From: Allobosea robiniae
GTDB taxonomy: Bacteria > Pseudomonadota > Alphaproteobacteria > Rhizobiales > Beijerinckiaceae
NCBI RefSeq assembly: GCF_900102525.1
Contig: NZ_FNBZ01000002.1
Coordinates: 124,001-188,000, forward strand
Direction of reading: 5' to 3'
DNA: 64,000 nt
A model generated the notes under the pieces. That model ran no database searches, was not told where the DNA came from, and was given only the letters and a program-made list of their open reading frames with translations. The position numbers were made by a program, and so were the translations under genes. This document shows positions 1 to 8,262 of this stretch, in pieces (within the stretch, counting starts at the first letter, position 1; each line of letters starts with the position of its first letter).

Positions 1-1
1 G

Positions 2-622
2 ATCGTCGGCGTGATCGACGAGATCGCCTTCCAGACCAACCTGCTCGCGCTCAACGCCTCGGTCGAAGCGGCCCGCGCCGGCGATGCCGGCAAGGGCTTC
101 GCGGTCGTGGCCTCCGAGGTGAGGGCGCTGGCGCAGCGTTCCGCCTCCGCCGCCAAGGAGATCAAGACCCTGATCGATGCCTCGACCATCGAGGTCGAGA
201 AGGGCGTCACGCTCGTCGGCCAGACCGGCGGCGCGCTGCAGCGCATGGCTTCCGAGATCACGCGCGTCACCTCGCTCGTCGCCGAGATCGCCGGTGCGGC
301 GCAGGAGCAGGCCTCGGGCCTCCAGGAGGTTAATTCCGCCGTTGGCGAGATGGACCAGGCGACCCAGCAGAACGCCGCGATGGCCGAGCAGTCGACCGCT
401 GCCGCGCATTCGCTCTCGCAGGAGGCCGACCGGCTCTCCTCGCTGGTCGCGCGCTTCCAGCTCGGCGGCGACGTCGCAAAGCTCAAGGCGATCTCGCAGA
501 GCATGCGGGCGGCCGTCGCTGCGGCGCCGCGCCCGGCGGCTCCGCGGGCCAAGGCCTCCAGCGGCAGTGCCGCTATGGCGCCCAAGACCGATGCGCGCGA
601 CGACGGGTGGGCGGAGTTTTGA
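2..622 (+). CDS. Methyl-accepting chemotaxis protein, C-terminal part (5' end outside window)
   Basis: This is the cytoplasmic signalling end of a chemoreceptor; the reading frame is open from base 2, so the sensor and membrane parts lie upstream. It begins inside the signalling hairpin tip, with the conserved core [23 protein letters not shown] and [16 protein letters not shown], which contacts CheA and CheW. A long coiled-coil return helix follows, then an Ala/Pro-rich linker. The last residues are GWAEF, which fits the xWxxF pentapeptide that tethers CheR/CheB adaptation enzymes in other receptors. The stop overlaps the start of csaA, so the two may be co-translated. Family assignment is certain; ligand unknown. 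Confidence 0.95.
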   Translation: MVGVIDEIAFQTNLLALNASVEAARAGDAGKGFAVVASEVRALAQRSASAAKEIKTLIDASTIEVEKGVTLVGQTGGALQRMASEITRVTSLVAEIAGAAQEQASGLQEVNSAVGEMDQATQQNAAMAEQSTAAAHSLSQEADRLSSLVARFQLGGDVAKLKAISQSMRAAVAAAPRPAAPRAKASSGSAAMAPKTDARDDGWAEF

Positions 623-978
623 GCGCGCCTTCCGAACCTGCCGCCCAGATCGGCTTCGACGATTTCCTGAAGGTCGACATCCGTGTCGGCACCATCGTCG
701 AGGCCGAGCCCTATCCCGAGGCGCGCAAGCCCTCGATCAAGCTCGTCATCGATTTCGGCGGCACGATCGGCCGGAAGAAATCCTCGGCGCAGATCACGAA
801 GCACTATCGGCCGGAGGATCTTCCCGGCCGGCAGGTCCTCGCAGTGGTGAATTTCCCGCCGCGCCAGATCGGCAGGTTCATGTCGGAAGTGCTGACGCTC
901 GGCATTCCCGATGCCGAGGGCGAGGTCGTCCTGATCGGGCCGGGGCAGGCGGTGCCGGTCGGCGGAAGGCTCTTCTAG
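619..978 (+). CDS. csaA: CsaA-type tRNA-binding protein
   Basis: A small single-domain OB-fold protein of about 119 residues, the usual CsaA size. The motif [16 protein letters not shown] near the N-terminus is the family signature, and KSSAQIT and [13 protein letters not shown] are also typical. CsaA proteins bind tRNA as dimers and have been described as export-related chaperones in Bacillus. I chose the TTG at 619, which overlaps the upstream stop as TTGA and has a GGCGGAG Shine-Dalgarno-like sequence just before it; an in-frame GTG at 607 is an alternative that adds four residues. It converges on the flavin-binding gene, with the two stop codons directly abutting. Confidence 0.9.
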   Translation: MSAPSEPAAQIGFDDFLKVDIRVGTIVEAEPYPEARKPSIKLVIDFGGTIGRKKSSAQITKHYRPEDLPGRQVLAVVNFPPRQIGRFMSEVLTLGIPDAEGEVVLIGPGQAVPVGGRLF

Positions 979-1905
979 CTAGGCAGCTGCCGCCCACAGG
1001 CCGGTCTGCAAGGTGGTCGGCGCGAATTCGGGTGCCGACCAGCGCAACGGCAGCGCATGGGCCCGGCGCCAGCCGCGCCGGACATGGAAGCGCCACAGGC
1101 GCTCGGCGCCATCGAGCCGCGCCAGTTCCGGTCCCTGCCAGAGGATCTCCGCCTCGCCCTGCAATTGCAGCAGCGTGCCCGTCTGGAAATCGACGAAGAG
1201 CAGCGCGGCGCGCGGCTCCTGCAGCAGATTTCCGAAGGTGTTGAAGTAGTTGTTGCCGGCGAAGTCCGGGATGGTGAGGGTGTCGCCATCGATCCGGACG
1301 AAGCCGGGGCGGCCGCCGCGATGCGAGATGTCGACGCCACCGGGTTCGCTCCCAGGCGCAGCGACGCTGGCGATGAAGAGCGTATCGGCCCCGGCGATCA
1401 GTGAGCGCGCCTGCGCATCGAGGCTGGTCAGCTCCGTTGCCGACGCGGCGAGCTCATTGCCATCCTGAACCCGGTTGCGGACCTGGATGTATTTCGCGCA
1501 ATTGCCGAAGCTCTGCGCCACCGCCACCGTGAAGCCATCCGTACCGACGGTCTCGATCCGGCCATTGGCGCGGTTGCGGCGACGGGTCTCCAGTTCGAGC
1601 CCGAGCAGGCCGATGGGGCTGTCACGCCGGAACGCTTCGAAAGCCGGATCATCTTTGGAGGGCAAGGCCGCGATCGACAGCGTGGTCGGGGTCTGGCTCT
1701 CGACGAAGCCGGGCGCGCCCGCCAGCACGGTCGCCAAGGGCCAACCGCCCGAGTCGGGCACACTGGCAAAGACCCAGGGCAACTGGCCAAAGAAGATGCG
1801 ATGCTGATCCGGCATGAAGTTGCGGATACCGGCGCCACGCGAGGCGACACCGGCCAGAGTCTGCGCCGCCAGCTCGCCGGGGTGGAAGGGGCCGTCAGGC
1901 TGCAT
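979..1905 (-). CDS. Pyridoxamine 5'-phosphate oxidase family flavin-binding protein
   Basis: A 308-residue protein with the split-barrel FMN-binding fold of the pyridoxamine phosphate oxidase superfamily. Supporting stretches are FASVPDSGGWPLATVLAGAPGF, the internal RRRNRANGRIE segment, and DGDTLTIPDFAGNNYFNTFGNL, which resembles the FMN-contacting strand. It is longer than true PdxH and lacks its typical C-terminus, so vitamin B6 synthesis is not implied. It follows the GST gene with an 11-bp overlap, so the two are probably one operon, divergent from a LysR regulator. Substrate is unknown; a redox or detoxification role is inferred from the GST. Confidence 0.85.
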   Translation of the reverse strand: MQPDGPFHPGELAAQTLAGVASRGAGIRNFMPDQHRIFFGQLPWVFASVPDSGGWPLATVLAGAPGFVESQTPTTLSIAALPSKDDPAFEAFRRDSPIGLLGLELETRRRNRANGRIETVGTDGFTVAVAQSFGNCAKYIQVRNRVQDGNELAASATELTSLDAQARSLIAGADTLFIASVAAPGSEPGGVDISHRGGRPGFVRIDGDTLTIPDFAGNNYFNTFGNLLQEPRAALLFVDFQTGTLLQLQGEAEILWQGPELARLDGAERLWRFHVRRGWRRAHALPLRWSAPEFAPTTLQTGLWAAAA

Positions 1906-2533
1906 CGTCGTCGAGCTCTGCGGGAAGGGGCGAAGGCGGGATCGGCTTGAAGAAGGGCAGGGCCTCGATGCGCGCGAGCCAGTTCCGTACGGCCGGATAG
2001 GGCTTCAGCGAGATGCCGCCTTCGGGCGCGTGCGCAACGTAGGAATAGCAGGCGAGATCGGCGATCGTCGGGTGAACGGTGGCGAGATAGTCGCGCGTCG
2101 CCAGATGCTCTTCCATGAAGGCGAGCAGCTTGGCCGCGATCCGCTGGGCGCGGGCCTTGTCGTCCTTCAGGCCGAACTGCGTGATCAGGCGCGCGATCGA
2201 GGGGCCGTGCATGACCTCGCCGGCGGCGATCGAGAGCCAGCGCTGGACATTGGCTGCGCCGATGGGATCAAGCGGCAGCCAGGTGCTGTCCGGGGCATAG
2301 CGCCGGACCAGATAGACCATGATCGCATTGCTGTCGGCGAAGGTGAGGTCGCCGTCTTGCAGCACGGGAATCTGGCCGAGCGGGTTGAGCTTGCGGAAGG
2401 CATCGCTCCGCCGGACATCGGCCGGAGCCTCCTCGTTGCGATAGGGCAGGCCAAGCGCGAGCAGCAGCAACTCGACGCGGTGGGCATGACCTGAAAGGGG
2501 CGTTCCGTGGAGGATGATCTCTGGCGACGGCAT
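1895..2533 (-). CDS. Glutathione S-transferase family protein
   Basis: A 212-residue cytosolic GST. The thioredoxin-like N-terminal domain opens with IILHGTPLSGHAHRVELLLLALGLPY, followed by the glutathione-site features NPLGQIPVLQDGD and the DSNAIMVYL segment; an all-helical C-terminal domain completes the usual size. The start is the ATG at 2533. It overlaps the flavin-binding gene downstream and is transcribed away from a LysR regulator 99 bp upstream, a layout typical of a regulator controlling its divergent neighbour. Substrate unknown. Confidence 0.92.
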   Translation of the reverse strand: MPSPEIILHGTPLSGHAHRVELLLLALGLPYRNEEAPADVRRSDAFRKLNPLGQIPVLQDGDLTFADSNAIMVYLVRRYAPDSTWLPLDPIGAANVQRWLSIAAGEVMHGPSIARLITQFGLKDDKARAQRIAAKLLAFMEEHLATRDYLATVHPTIADLACYSYVAHAPEGGISLKPYPAVRNWLARIEALPFFKPIPPSPLPAELDDDAA

Positions 2534-2632
2534 GGCGGTTCTCCTGCTTCTGCCGGGCATCATGATCGTTTCGCCGAACTGCCGTAATCTGCTATCGGTT
2601 GAACTCAGAATTTCGATTTTCGGAACGATCAG

Positions 2633-3532
2633 ATGGACCGGATCGAGGAACTGGCGATCTTCGTCGCGATCGTCGATGCCGGCAGCCTTGCCGGTGCGGC
2701 GCGGCGCCTGCGTAAGTCCCGCCCGGCCGTAACGCGGGCGCTGGCCGGGCTGGAGGAGCGGGTCGGGACGCAACTGATCGCGCGGACGACACGGCGCCTG
2801 ACCCCGAATGATGCAGGCCGGGAGCTTGCCGCCACGGCCCGGCGCCTGCTCGCCGATTACGAAGCGGCGCTCGGTGTCGCGGCAGCCGAGCCGGTCAGCT
2901 GCCTGCTGCGGATCACGGCGCCGCTTTCCTTCGGCCGGCGGCATGTCACGCCGCTGGTGAACGAGTTCCTCGATCGCTATCCGCAGGTGCAGGTCGAGCT
3001 CGTGCTGGCGGATCGCAATCTCGACCTGATCGAGGAGGACCTGCAACTGGCCGTCCGGATCGGGCCGCTGCCGAATTCCGGCCTGCTGATGCGCAAGGTC
3101 GGCGAGGTCCGGCGCATCCTCGTCGCCGCGCCGTCCTATCTCGCGAGCTGCCCGCCCTTGCGGCGCCCGGCCGACATCGCGGCGCATGAGACCATCGCGA
3201 GCGTCGCCGCCAACCAGACGCTGACCTGGCGCTTCGGCGGGCCGCGTTCAGGCAGCGCCGTGGTGCTGACGCCGCGGCTGATCGTCAACGAGGTTGAGTC
3301 GGCGCTGATCGCGGCGCGGGCCGGGCGGGGGCTGGCGCGGGTGCTGTCCTATCAGGCGGCCGAGGATCTCGCTTCAGGAGCGCTGGTCCGTCTGCTCGCG
3401 GAGTTCGAGCCGCCGCCGCTGCCGGTGCAGCTCGTGGTGCCGGGCGGACGGGCGCCGGCGCCGCGCGTGCGCGCCTTTATCGACCATGCGGTGGCGCGAT
3501 TGCCCGAACTTGCGCCGATCGGGACCGGCTGA
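2633..3532 (+). CDS. LysR family transcriptional regulator
   Basis: A 299-residue LysR-type regulator. The winged helix-turn-helix lies at about residues 3-62 (MDRIEELAIFVAIVDAGSLA, then AARRLRKSRPAVTRALAGLE), followed by a substrate-binding-like effector domain from about residue 90. It is divergent from the GST/flavin-protein operon with a 99-bp shared region and probably controls it. The protein starts at the ATG at 2633. It belongs to the large group of AaeR/DsdC-like regulators often found beside oxidoreductases; the inducer cannot be deduced. Its stop is eight bases from the stop of the convergent kinase gene. Confidence 0.92.
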   Translation: MDRIEELAIFVAIVDAGSLAGAARRLRKSRPAVTRALAGLEERVGTQLIARTTRRLTPNDAGRELAATARRLLADYEAALGVAAAEPVSCLLRITAPLSFGRRHVTPLVNEFLDRYPQVQVELVLADRNLDLIEEDLQLAVRIGPLPNSGLLMRKVGEVRRILVAAPSYLASCPPLRRPADIAAHETIASVAANQTLTWRFGGPRSGSAVVLTPRLIVNEVESALIAARAGRGLARVLSYQAAEDLASGALVRLLAEFEPPPLPVQLVVPGGRAPAPRVRAFIDHAVARLPELAPIGTG

Positions 3533-3540
3533 AACCACCT

Positions 3541-4998
3541 TTAGACCGGCAGCCGGACGGTCGCCCGCAAACCGCCGAGCGGGGAGTCGCCGAGCATGAT
3601 GTCGCCGCCATGGGCGCGGGCGATATCGCGAGCGATGGCAAGGCCGAGCCCCGTACCGCCGCCATCGACATTGCGGGCCTCGTCTAGGCGGAAGAAGGGG
3701 CGGAAGACCTCCTCGCGCTGGTCCGGCGGGATGCCGGGGCCGTCATCGTCGACCATCACGATCAGGTAGCGCGCATCATGGGTCGCCCGGATCGCGATGC
3801 GGTCGCCGTAGCGCGCCGCGTTGGAGACGAGGTTGGTCAGCAGGCGGCGGAAGGCGTCCTGGCGGATCACGACGAGCGGATCGCCGATCACCGTCAATTC
3901 GGTCTGGTGGCCCTGACGCTCGGCATCGGACTTCAACTCCTCGAGCAGGGAGCGGATGTCGGCCTCGACCGCGGTCTCGCCGGCATCACCGCGGGCGAAG
4001 GCGAGATAGTCCTCGAGCATGCGGCTCATCTCGTCGACATCCTTCTCCAGCGCCTCGATTTCCGAGGAGCGCTCCATCAGGGCGAGCGAGAGCTTGAAAC
4101 GGGTGAGGATGGTGCGCAGGTCGTGGCTGACGCCGTTCAGCATCGTCGTGCGCTCGCCGATCGAGCGCTCGACACGCCGCTTCATCTCGATGAAGGCATT
4201 GCCGGCGCGGCGGACCTCGCGGGCGCCGCGTGGCCGGAAATCGGCGTCGCGGCCCTTGCCGAAGGCTTCGGCCGCATCGGCGAGCTTCAGGATCGGGCGG
4301 ATCTGGTTGCGCAGGAACAGCACCGCGATCGTCAAGAGGATCAGCGATGTCCCGATCATCCAGAGCAGGAAGATATGGCTGTTCGAGGCATAGGCCGAAT
4401 TGCGCCTTGTCAGGATGCGCATCACGTCCTTGCCGAGCTTGACGCGGATCTCGATCAGGCTGGAGCGGCCGACCGTGTCGAGCCAGAAGGGGCGGGCGAC
4501 CTGCTGCGACAGCTCGGTCGAGAGCGCGTTGTCGAGCAGCGAGAAGAAGGGGCGCGGGCCCGGTGCCGGCAGGTCGGAATCGGGGATGATGTCGAGGTCC
4601 ATGCCGAGCCGTTCGGCGGCGATGCGCGACAGCGTCGTGGTGTCGGCATCCTGCGGATAGCTCTCATAGACATCGATCAGCATGGCGATGTCGGCCGAGA
4701 CGGCCGAGGACAGGCGCTGCGTCACGGTCTGCCAGTGCCGCTCCATGAAGACATAGGCGATGACCGATTGCAGCAGCACGACCGGCGCGATGACGATGAC
4801 CAGTGCGCGGGGATAGAGCCCTTTGGGCATGTAGCGCGCGATGATCTGCAAGGGCCGGCCGATGCGCTTGATCGTCGGTCGTACGGCCTTGCCGAGATTG
4901 TCCAGTGCCTTTTCCAGCCCGGCAAAGGCGCGCGCAAATCCACGCGCGACGGAGCGCAGCGCAGACGAGCCTTTCCTGCCGGGTTGCAGCGGCGTCAC
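3541..4998 (-). CDS. Sensor histidine kinase, EnvZ-like
   Basis: A 485-residue membrane histidine kinase. A basic N-terminal stretch precedes TM1 (about 65-85), a roughly 120-residue periplasmic region, TM2 (about 208-230), a HAMP linker, and the phosphoacceptor box GVSHDLRTILTR with His292. The ATPase domain shows LVSNAARYG (N box), DDDGPGIP (G1) and GGTGLGLAIA (G2). It uses a GTG start that overlaps the response regulator stop by four bases, so the pair is translationally coupled. The N-terminal cytoplasmic extension of about 60 basic residues before TM1 is longer than in E. coli EnvZ. Signal unknown. Confidence 0.94.
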   Translation of the reverse strand: MTPLQPGRKGSSALRSVARGFARAFAGLEKALDNLGKAVRPTIKRIGRPLQIIARYMPKGLYPRALVIVIAPVVLLQSVIAYVFMERHWQTVTQRLSSAVSADIAMLIDVYESYPQDADTTTLSRIAAERLGMDLDIIPDSDLPAPGPRPFFSLLDNALSTELSQQVARPFWLDTVGRSSLIEIRVKLGKDVMRILTRRNSAYASNSHIFLLWMIGTSLILLTIAVLFLRNQIRPILKLADAAEAFGKGRDADFRPRGAREVRRAGNAFIEMKRRVERSIGERTTMLNGVSHDLRTILTRFKLSLALMERSSEIEALEKDVDEMSRMLEDYLAFARGDAGETAVEADIRSLLEELKSDAERQGHQTELTVIGDPLVVIRQDAFRRLLTNLVSNAARYGDRIAIRATHDARYLIVMVDDDGPGIPPDQREEVFRPFFRLDEARNVDGGGTGLGLAIARDIARAHGGDIMLGDSPLGGLRATVRLPV

Positions 4999-5738
4999 GA
5001 GCGGTCCGTCACCAGCCTGTAGCCGACACCGCGGACGGTCTGGAGATAGAGCGGGTCGGTCTGGTCGCGCTCGATCTTGCGGCGCAGACGGTTCATCTGG
5101 ACATCGACGGTGCGGTCATTGGCGGCCGAGCCCTGCGCCGCCAGCTCCTCGCGCGGCACGACCTCGCCGGCGCGTTCGGCCAGCGCCGTCAGAATCTCGC
5201 GCTCGCGCTCGGTAAGGCGGATGGTCTCCTCGCCCTTGCGCAATTCGCCGCGCGCCAGCCCATAGATGAAGGGGCCGAAGCGGACGAAATCCGGCCGCGT
5301 GCCGGATTGCGCGGCTTCGACGACGAGCGTGCGCTTCAGGATATTGCCGAGCCGCAGCAGCAATTCGCGCGGCTCGAACGGCTTGGAGAGATAATCGTCG
5401 ACGCCGATCTCAAGGCCGTTGATGCGGTCCTTGCCGTCGGCGCGGGCGGTCAGCATCAGGATCGGCACGGCGGAGCCACCGCGGAAGCGGCGCGCGAAAT
5501 CGAAACCGTTCTCGCCGGGCATCATCACGTCGAGCACGATCGCGTCGAAGACGAGGTTGCCCAGCCGCGTGTCGGCCTCGGCCGCATTGGCCGCCGTCGT
5601 CACCCGGAAGCCGTTATCGCCGAGGAAGCGCCCCAGCAATTCGCGCAGGCGCCGGTCGTCGTCGACGACGAGGATATGCGGGGCCTCGTCGGGCAGCGGC
5701 TTGCGGGCCGGCTTCGCCAGGGTCTCGGTAGCGATCAT
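4995..5738 (-). CDS. petR: OmpR-type response regulator, PetR-like
   Basis: A two-domain response regulator of 247 residues: receiver domain with acidic pocket VVDDD, phosphoacceptor Asp70 in IVLDVMMPG and Lys118 in LSKPFEP, followed by an OmpR/PhoB winged helix ending QTVRGVGYRL. I start at ATG 5738 because the frame further upstream lacks conserved sequence. Next to it upstream is a MarR-type protein; a MarR-like PetP beside an OmpR-like PetR is known from Rhodobacter capsulatus, where the pair was found near cytochrome bc1 genes. Here the kinase partner follows directly and no bc1 genes are visible. The symbol is by analogy. Confidence 0.85.
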   Translation of the reverse strand: MIATETLAKPARKPLPDEAPHILVVDDDRRLRELLGRFLGDNGFRVTTAANAAEADTRLGNLVFDAIVLDVMMPGENGFDFARRFRGGSAVPILMLTARADGKDRINGLEIGVDDYLSKPFEPRELLLRLGNILKRTLVVEAAQSGTRPDFVRFGPFIYGLARGELRKGEETIRLTEREREILTALAERAGEVVPREELAAQGSAANDRTVDVQMNRLRRKIERDQTDPLYLQTVRGVGYRLVTDRS

Positions 5739-5822
5739 TCTCGCGCCTTCTCTCCTGCGCCGACCGGATCGGCTGCTCACGGTGCAGGGCTGCCATAGCA
5801 TAACGCAGCGAGCGGGTCGCCG

Positions 5823-6365
5823 CTAAGGCTTGTCGAGAAGTCGTTCCACCTTCGGCCGCTCGGCCGCGTCGATCAGGGCGGCGAGATAGCGCGCGGCGAT
5901 GGCCGCCGTCTCGGGCGCCGCGCCTTCGAGCGCGCGGTTGATGCGCTTCGCCTGGAGGCGGACGAGGCGCAGCGCCAGGTCCTGGCCCGAGGGCGTGGTG
6001 TGGAGATGGCGCTGGCGCTTGTCCTGCCGGCCGGTACGCTGCTCGATATAGCCTTTCTCGACTAGCTCCTTGAGGACGCGGTTCAGGCTCTGCTTGGTGA
6101 TCTGCAGGATGTCGAGCAGTTCGGCGATGGTCAGGCCCGGCCGGCGCTGGACGAAGTGCAGGACGCGGTGATGGGCGCGGCCGAAACCGTAATCGGCGAG
6201 GATGCGGTCGGGGTCGCCGACGAAGTCGCGATAGGCGAAGAACAAGAGCTCGATCAGGTCATGCGGCACCGCCTCGGAGGAGGGCCTGAGCGGCAGGTCT
6301 TCTGCGTCGGACGAAGGTGAGGCCAAAACGCGCCTTCCAAAAATTTGGGTCAGCCTTATTGACAT
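5823..6365 (-). CDS. petP: MarR family regulator, PetP-like
   Basis: A 180-residue MarR-type winged helix protein. The DNA-binding part is LTIAELLDILQITKQSLNRVLKELVEKGYIEQ, followed by the wing GRQDKRQRHLHTT. The adjacent OmpR-type regulator 84 bp downstream on the same strand matches the petP-petR arrangement known in photosynthetic alphaproteobacteria; assignment rests on that context and on the TKQSLNRVL recognition helix. It is divergent from ilvE, with 144 bp between them. Confidence 0.8.
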   Translation of the reverse strand: MSIRLTQIFGRRVLASPSSDAEDLPLRPSSEAVPHDLIELLFFAYRDFVGDPDRILADYGFGRAHHRVLHFVQRRPGLTIAELLDILQITKQSLNRVLKELVEKGYIEQRTGRQDKRQRHLHTTPSGQDLALRLVRLQAKRINRALEGAAPETAAIAARYLAALIDAAERPKVERLLDKP

Positions 6366-6509
6366 ATCTCAGACGCAAGATTACCGGTCAAGGGCGCTGA
6401 GCGAACGATTATTTCAAAGCGTCTCGCTGCAACGCAGCTTTAGACCCGCGCTTGCGTTCCGAAAACGGCTGTGCCGGAGTTCCGGAAACGAGCACCCAGG
6501 AGAAGGTCC

Positions 6510-7397
6510 ATGTCAGTCATTCCTTTCGACCAGCGCGATGGCGTCATCTGGTTCGACGGCAAGCTCGTGCCGTGGAAGGATGCCCGAATTCACGTACTGA
6601 CCCATGGACTGCATTACGGCTCCTGCATCTTCGAGGGCGAGCGCTCCTATGACGGCGTGATCTACAAGTGCACCGAGCACTCGCAGCGCTTCCACAAGTC
6701 AGCCGAGATCATGGATTTCACGATCCCCTATTCGGTCGCCGAGCTCGACGCGGCCAAATATCTCTGCCTGAAGGAGAACGGCCTGAAGGACGCCTATATC
6801 CGTCCGGTCGCCTGGCGCGGTTCGGAAATGATGGCGGTGTCCGGCATGAACAATTCGATCCACACCGCGATCGCAGTGTGGGAATGGCCGAGCATGTTCG
6901 ACATGGCGGCCAAGCTGAAGGGCATCCGCCTCGACGTCGCCGACTACCGCCGGCCGGACCCGGCCTGCGCGCCGGTTCATGCCAAGGCTGCGGGCCTCTA
7001 CATGATCTGCTCGCTCTCCAAGCACAAGGCGGAGCGCGGCGGCTATGCCGATGCGATGATGCTCGACTGGGAAGGCAATGTCGCCGAATGCACCGGCGCC
7101 AACATCTTCTTCATCAAGGACGGCGTGATCCACACCCCGCTGGCCGACCGCTTCCTGAACGGCATCACCCGCCAGTCGGTGATCGACCTCTGCCGCCAGC
7201 GCGGCTTCGAGGTGGTCGAGCGCCGCATCCGGCCGGAGGAGCTGGAGAGCTTCAACGAGTGTTTCATCACCGGCTCGGCGGCCGAGGTGACGCTGGTCTC
7301 CGAGATCGGCCCGTACAACTTCATCACCGGCAACATGGGCAAGGTGATCATGGAAGATTATTCGGCTGCGGTGCGCCCGCAGACGAAGGCGGCATGA
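6510..7397 (+). CDS. ilvE: Branched-chain amino acid aminotransferase
   Basis: A class IV PLP aminotransferase of 295 residues that makes or degrades leucine, isoleucine and valine. Motifs include THGLHYGSCIFEGERSY near the N-terminus, IRPVAWRG, the PLP lysine Lys159 in APVHAKAAG, and LDWEGNVAECTGANIFF; NGITRQSVIDL is the phosphate-binding part. I start at ATG 6510, preceded by AGGAGAAGG, rather than at an upstream codon with no conserved sequence. The gene stands alone and ends at a palindromic repeat. leuC and leuD lie 38 kb away. Confidence 0.95.
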   Translation: MSVIPFDQRDGVIWFDGKLVPWKDARIHVLTHGLHYGSCIFEGERSYDGVIYKCTEHSQRFHKSAEIMDFTIPYSVAELDAAKYLCLKENGLKDAYIRPVAWRGSEMMAVSGMNNSIHTAIAVWEWPSMFDMAAKLKGIRLDVADYRRPDPACAPVHAKAAGLYMICSLSKHKAERGGYADAMMLDWEGNVAECTGANIFFIKDGVIHTPLADRFLNGITRQSVIDLCRQRGFEVVERRIRPEELESFNECFITGSAAEVTLVSEIGPYNFITGNMGKVIMEDYSAAVRPQTKAA

Positions 7398-7406
7398 CCC
7401 CGCTCC

Positions 7407-7498
7407 GTCATGCCCGGGCTTGACCCAGGCATCTCGGAAACCAGTGATCTTTCGTCATGAGATTCTCGGGTCGGAGCTTTGCTCCGCCCGAGAATGAC
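7407..7498. repeat. 92-bp palindromic intergenic element, copy 1
   Basis: The element starts GTCAT and ends ATGAC. Its right half is a hairpin whose arms ATTCTCGGG and CCCGAGAAT enclose a second CGGAGC/GCTCCG stem. A copy of exactly the same length lies at 62529-62620 with only scattered differences. It sits between the convergent ilvE and moaE genes and could stop transcription from both sides. Confidence 0.85.
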
Positions 7499-7506
7499 GC
7501 TGTGGC

Positions 7507-7965
7507 TTATTCCCACCGCCGGGCGGCGTCGTCATCCTCGCCCTTGGCTTCGACCCAGCCGCCGAGCGTGCCGTCGGCTCGGTGCTCGCGCTTCCAGAAT
7601 GGGGCGCGGGTCTTGAGGTAGTCCATCATGAAATCCGCGGCTTCGAAGGCCGCGCGGCGATGGGCGGAAGCTGCCAGCACCAGCACGATCTGCTCGCCCG
7701 GCTTGACCAGCCCGTAGCGGTGGATCGCGACGAGGCCGAGCAGCGGCCAGCGGCTCGCAGCTTCGTTAGCGACACGGGCGATCTCGGCCTCGGCCATGCC
7801 CGGATAATGCTCGAGTTCGAGCGCGGCGAGCGTGCCGGCCTCGTCACGGCAGAGCCCGGTGAAGGAGACGACGGCGCCGATATCGGCGCGACCGGCCGAC
7901 AGGGCGTCGATCTCGTCCTGAAGCGAGAAGTCCTCGCGCTGGATGCGGACGAGGGGAGAGAACAC
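7507..7965 (-). CDS. moaE: Molybdopterin synthase catalytic subunit
   Basis: A 152-residue MoaE, which moves sulfur from the MoaD C-terminal thiocarboxylate to precursor Z to make molybdopterin. Signature regions are GAVVSFTGLCRDE, LELEHYPGMAE, VAIHRYGLVKPGEQIVLV and the active-site lysines in DYLKTRAPFWKRE. It starts with GTG at 7965, three bases after the moaD stop, and is the last gene of a uvrC-pgsA-moaD-moaE set. A molybdoenzyme that could use the cofactor is encoded at 58106. Confidence 0.95.
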   Translation of the reverse strand: MFSPLVRIQREDFSLQDEIDALSAGRADIGAVVSFTGLCRDEAGTLAALELEHYPGMAEAEIARVANEAASRWPLLGLVAIHRYGLVKPGEQIVLVLAASAHRRAAFEAADFMMDYLKTRAPFWKREHRADGTLGGWVEAKGEDDDAARRWE

Positions 7966-7968
7966 GGC

Positions 7969-8262
7969 CTAGCCGCCCGTCATTGGCGGGAAGAACGCGA
8001 TCTCGCGGGCAGCGCCGAGCCGGGCCTGCGGCTTGGCATGGACATGGTCGAGCGCGGCCCGCACGACCGTCTCGTCGGCGAAGGCCGTCTCATAACCTTC
8101 GCCGCGCGCCTTCAGCCAGCGCACGAGATCGGCGATGGTGGTGAGATCGGTGGGGATGTCGAGCGTCTCCTCGGGCAGGCCGACGCGCTCGCGCACCCAG
8201 GCGAAATAGACGATGCGGACGGGGCGCGTGCCCGCCGCTGCGGTCGCTGTCACAGTATTCAT
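7969..8262 (-). CDS. moaD: Molybdopterin synthase sulfur carrier subunit
   Basis: A 97-residue ubiquitin-fold sulfur carrier. It reads VRIVYFAWVRERVGLPEETL, a typical MoaD first strand and helix, and ends PPMTGG, where the terminal Gly-Gly is adenylated and thiocarboxylated. The ATG at 8262 overlaps the pgsA stop as ATGA, giving tight coupling. The first dozen residues (MNTVTATAAAGT) are a non-conserved extension. Confidence 0.95.
   Translation of the reverse strand: MNTVTATAAAGTRPVRIVYFAWVRERVGLPEETLDIPTDLTTIADLVRWLKARGEGYETAFADETVVRAALDHVHAKPQARLGAAREIAFFPPMTGG

Noticed and set aside
2534..2632. A LysR box in the GST/LysR intergenic region
   Set aside because: Only a weak, widely spaced GATCGTT/AACGATC inverted pair is visible, too poor to call an operator.
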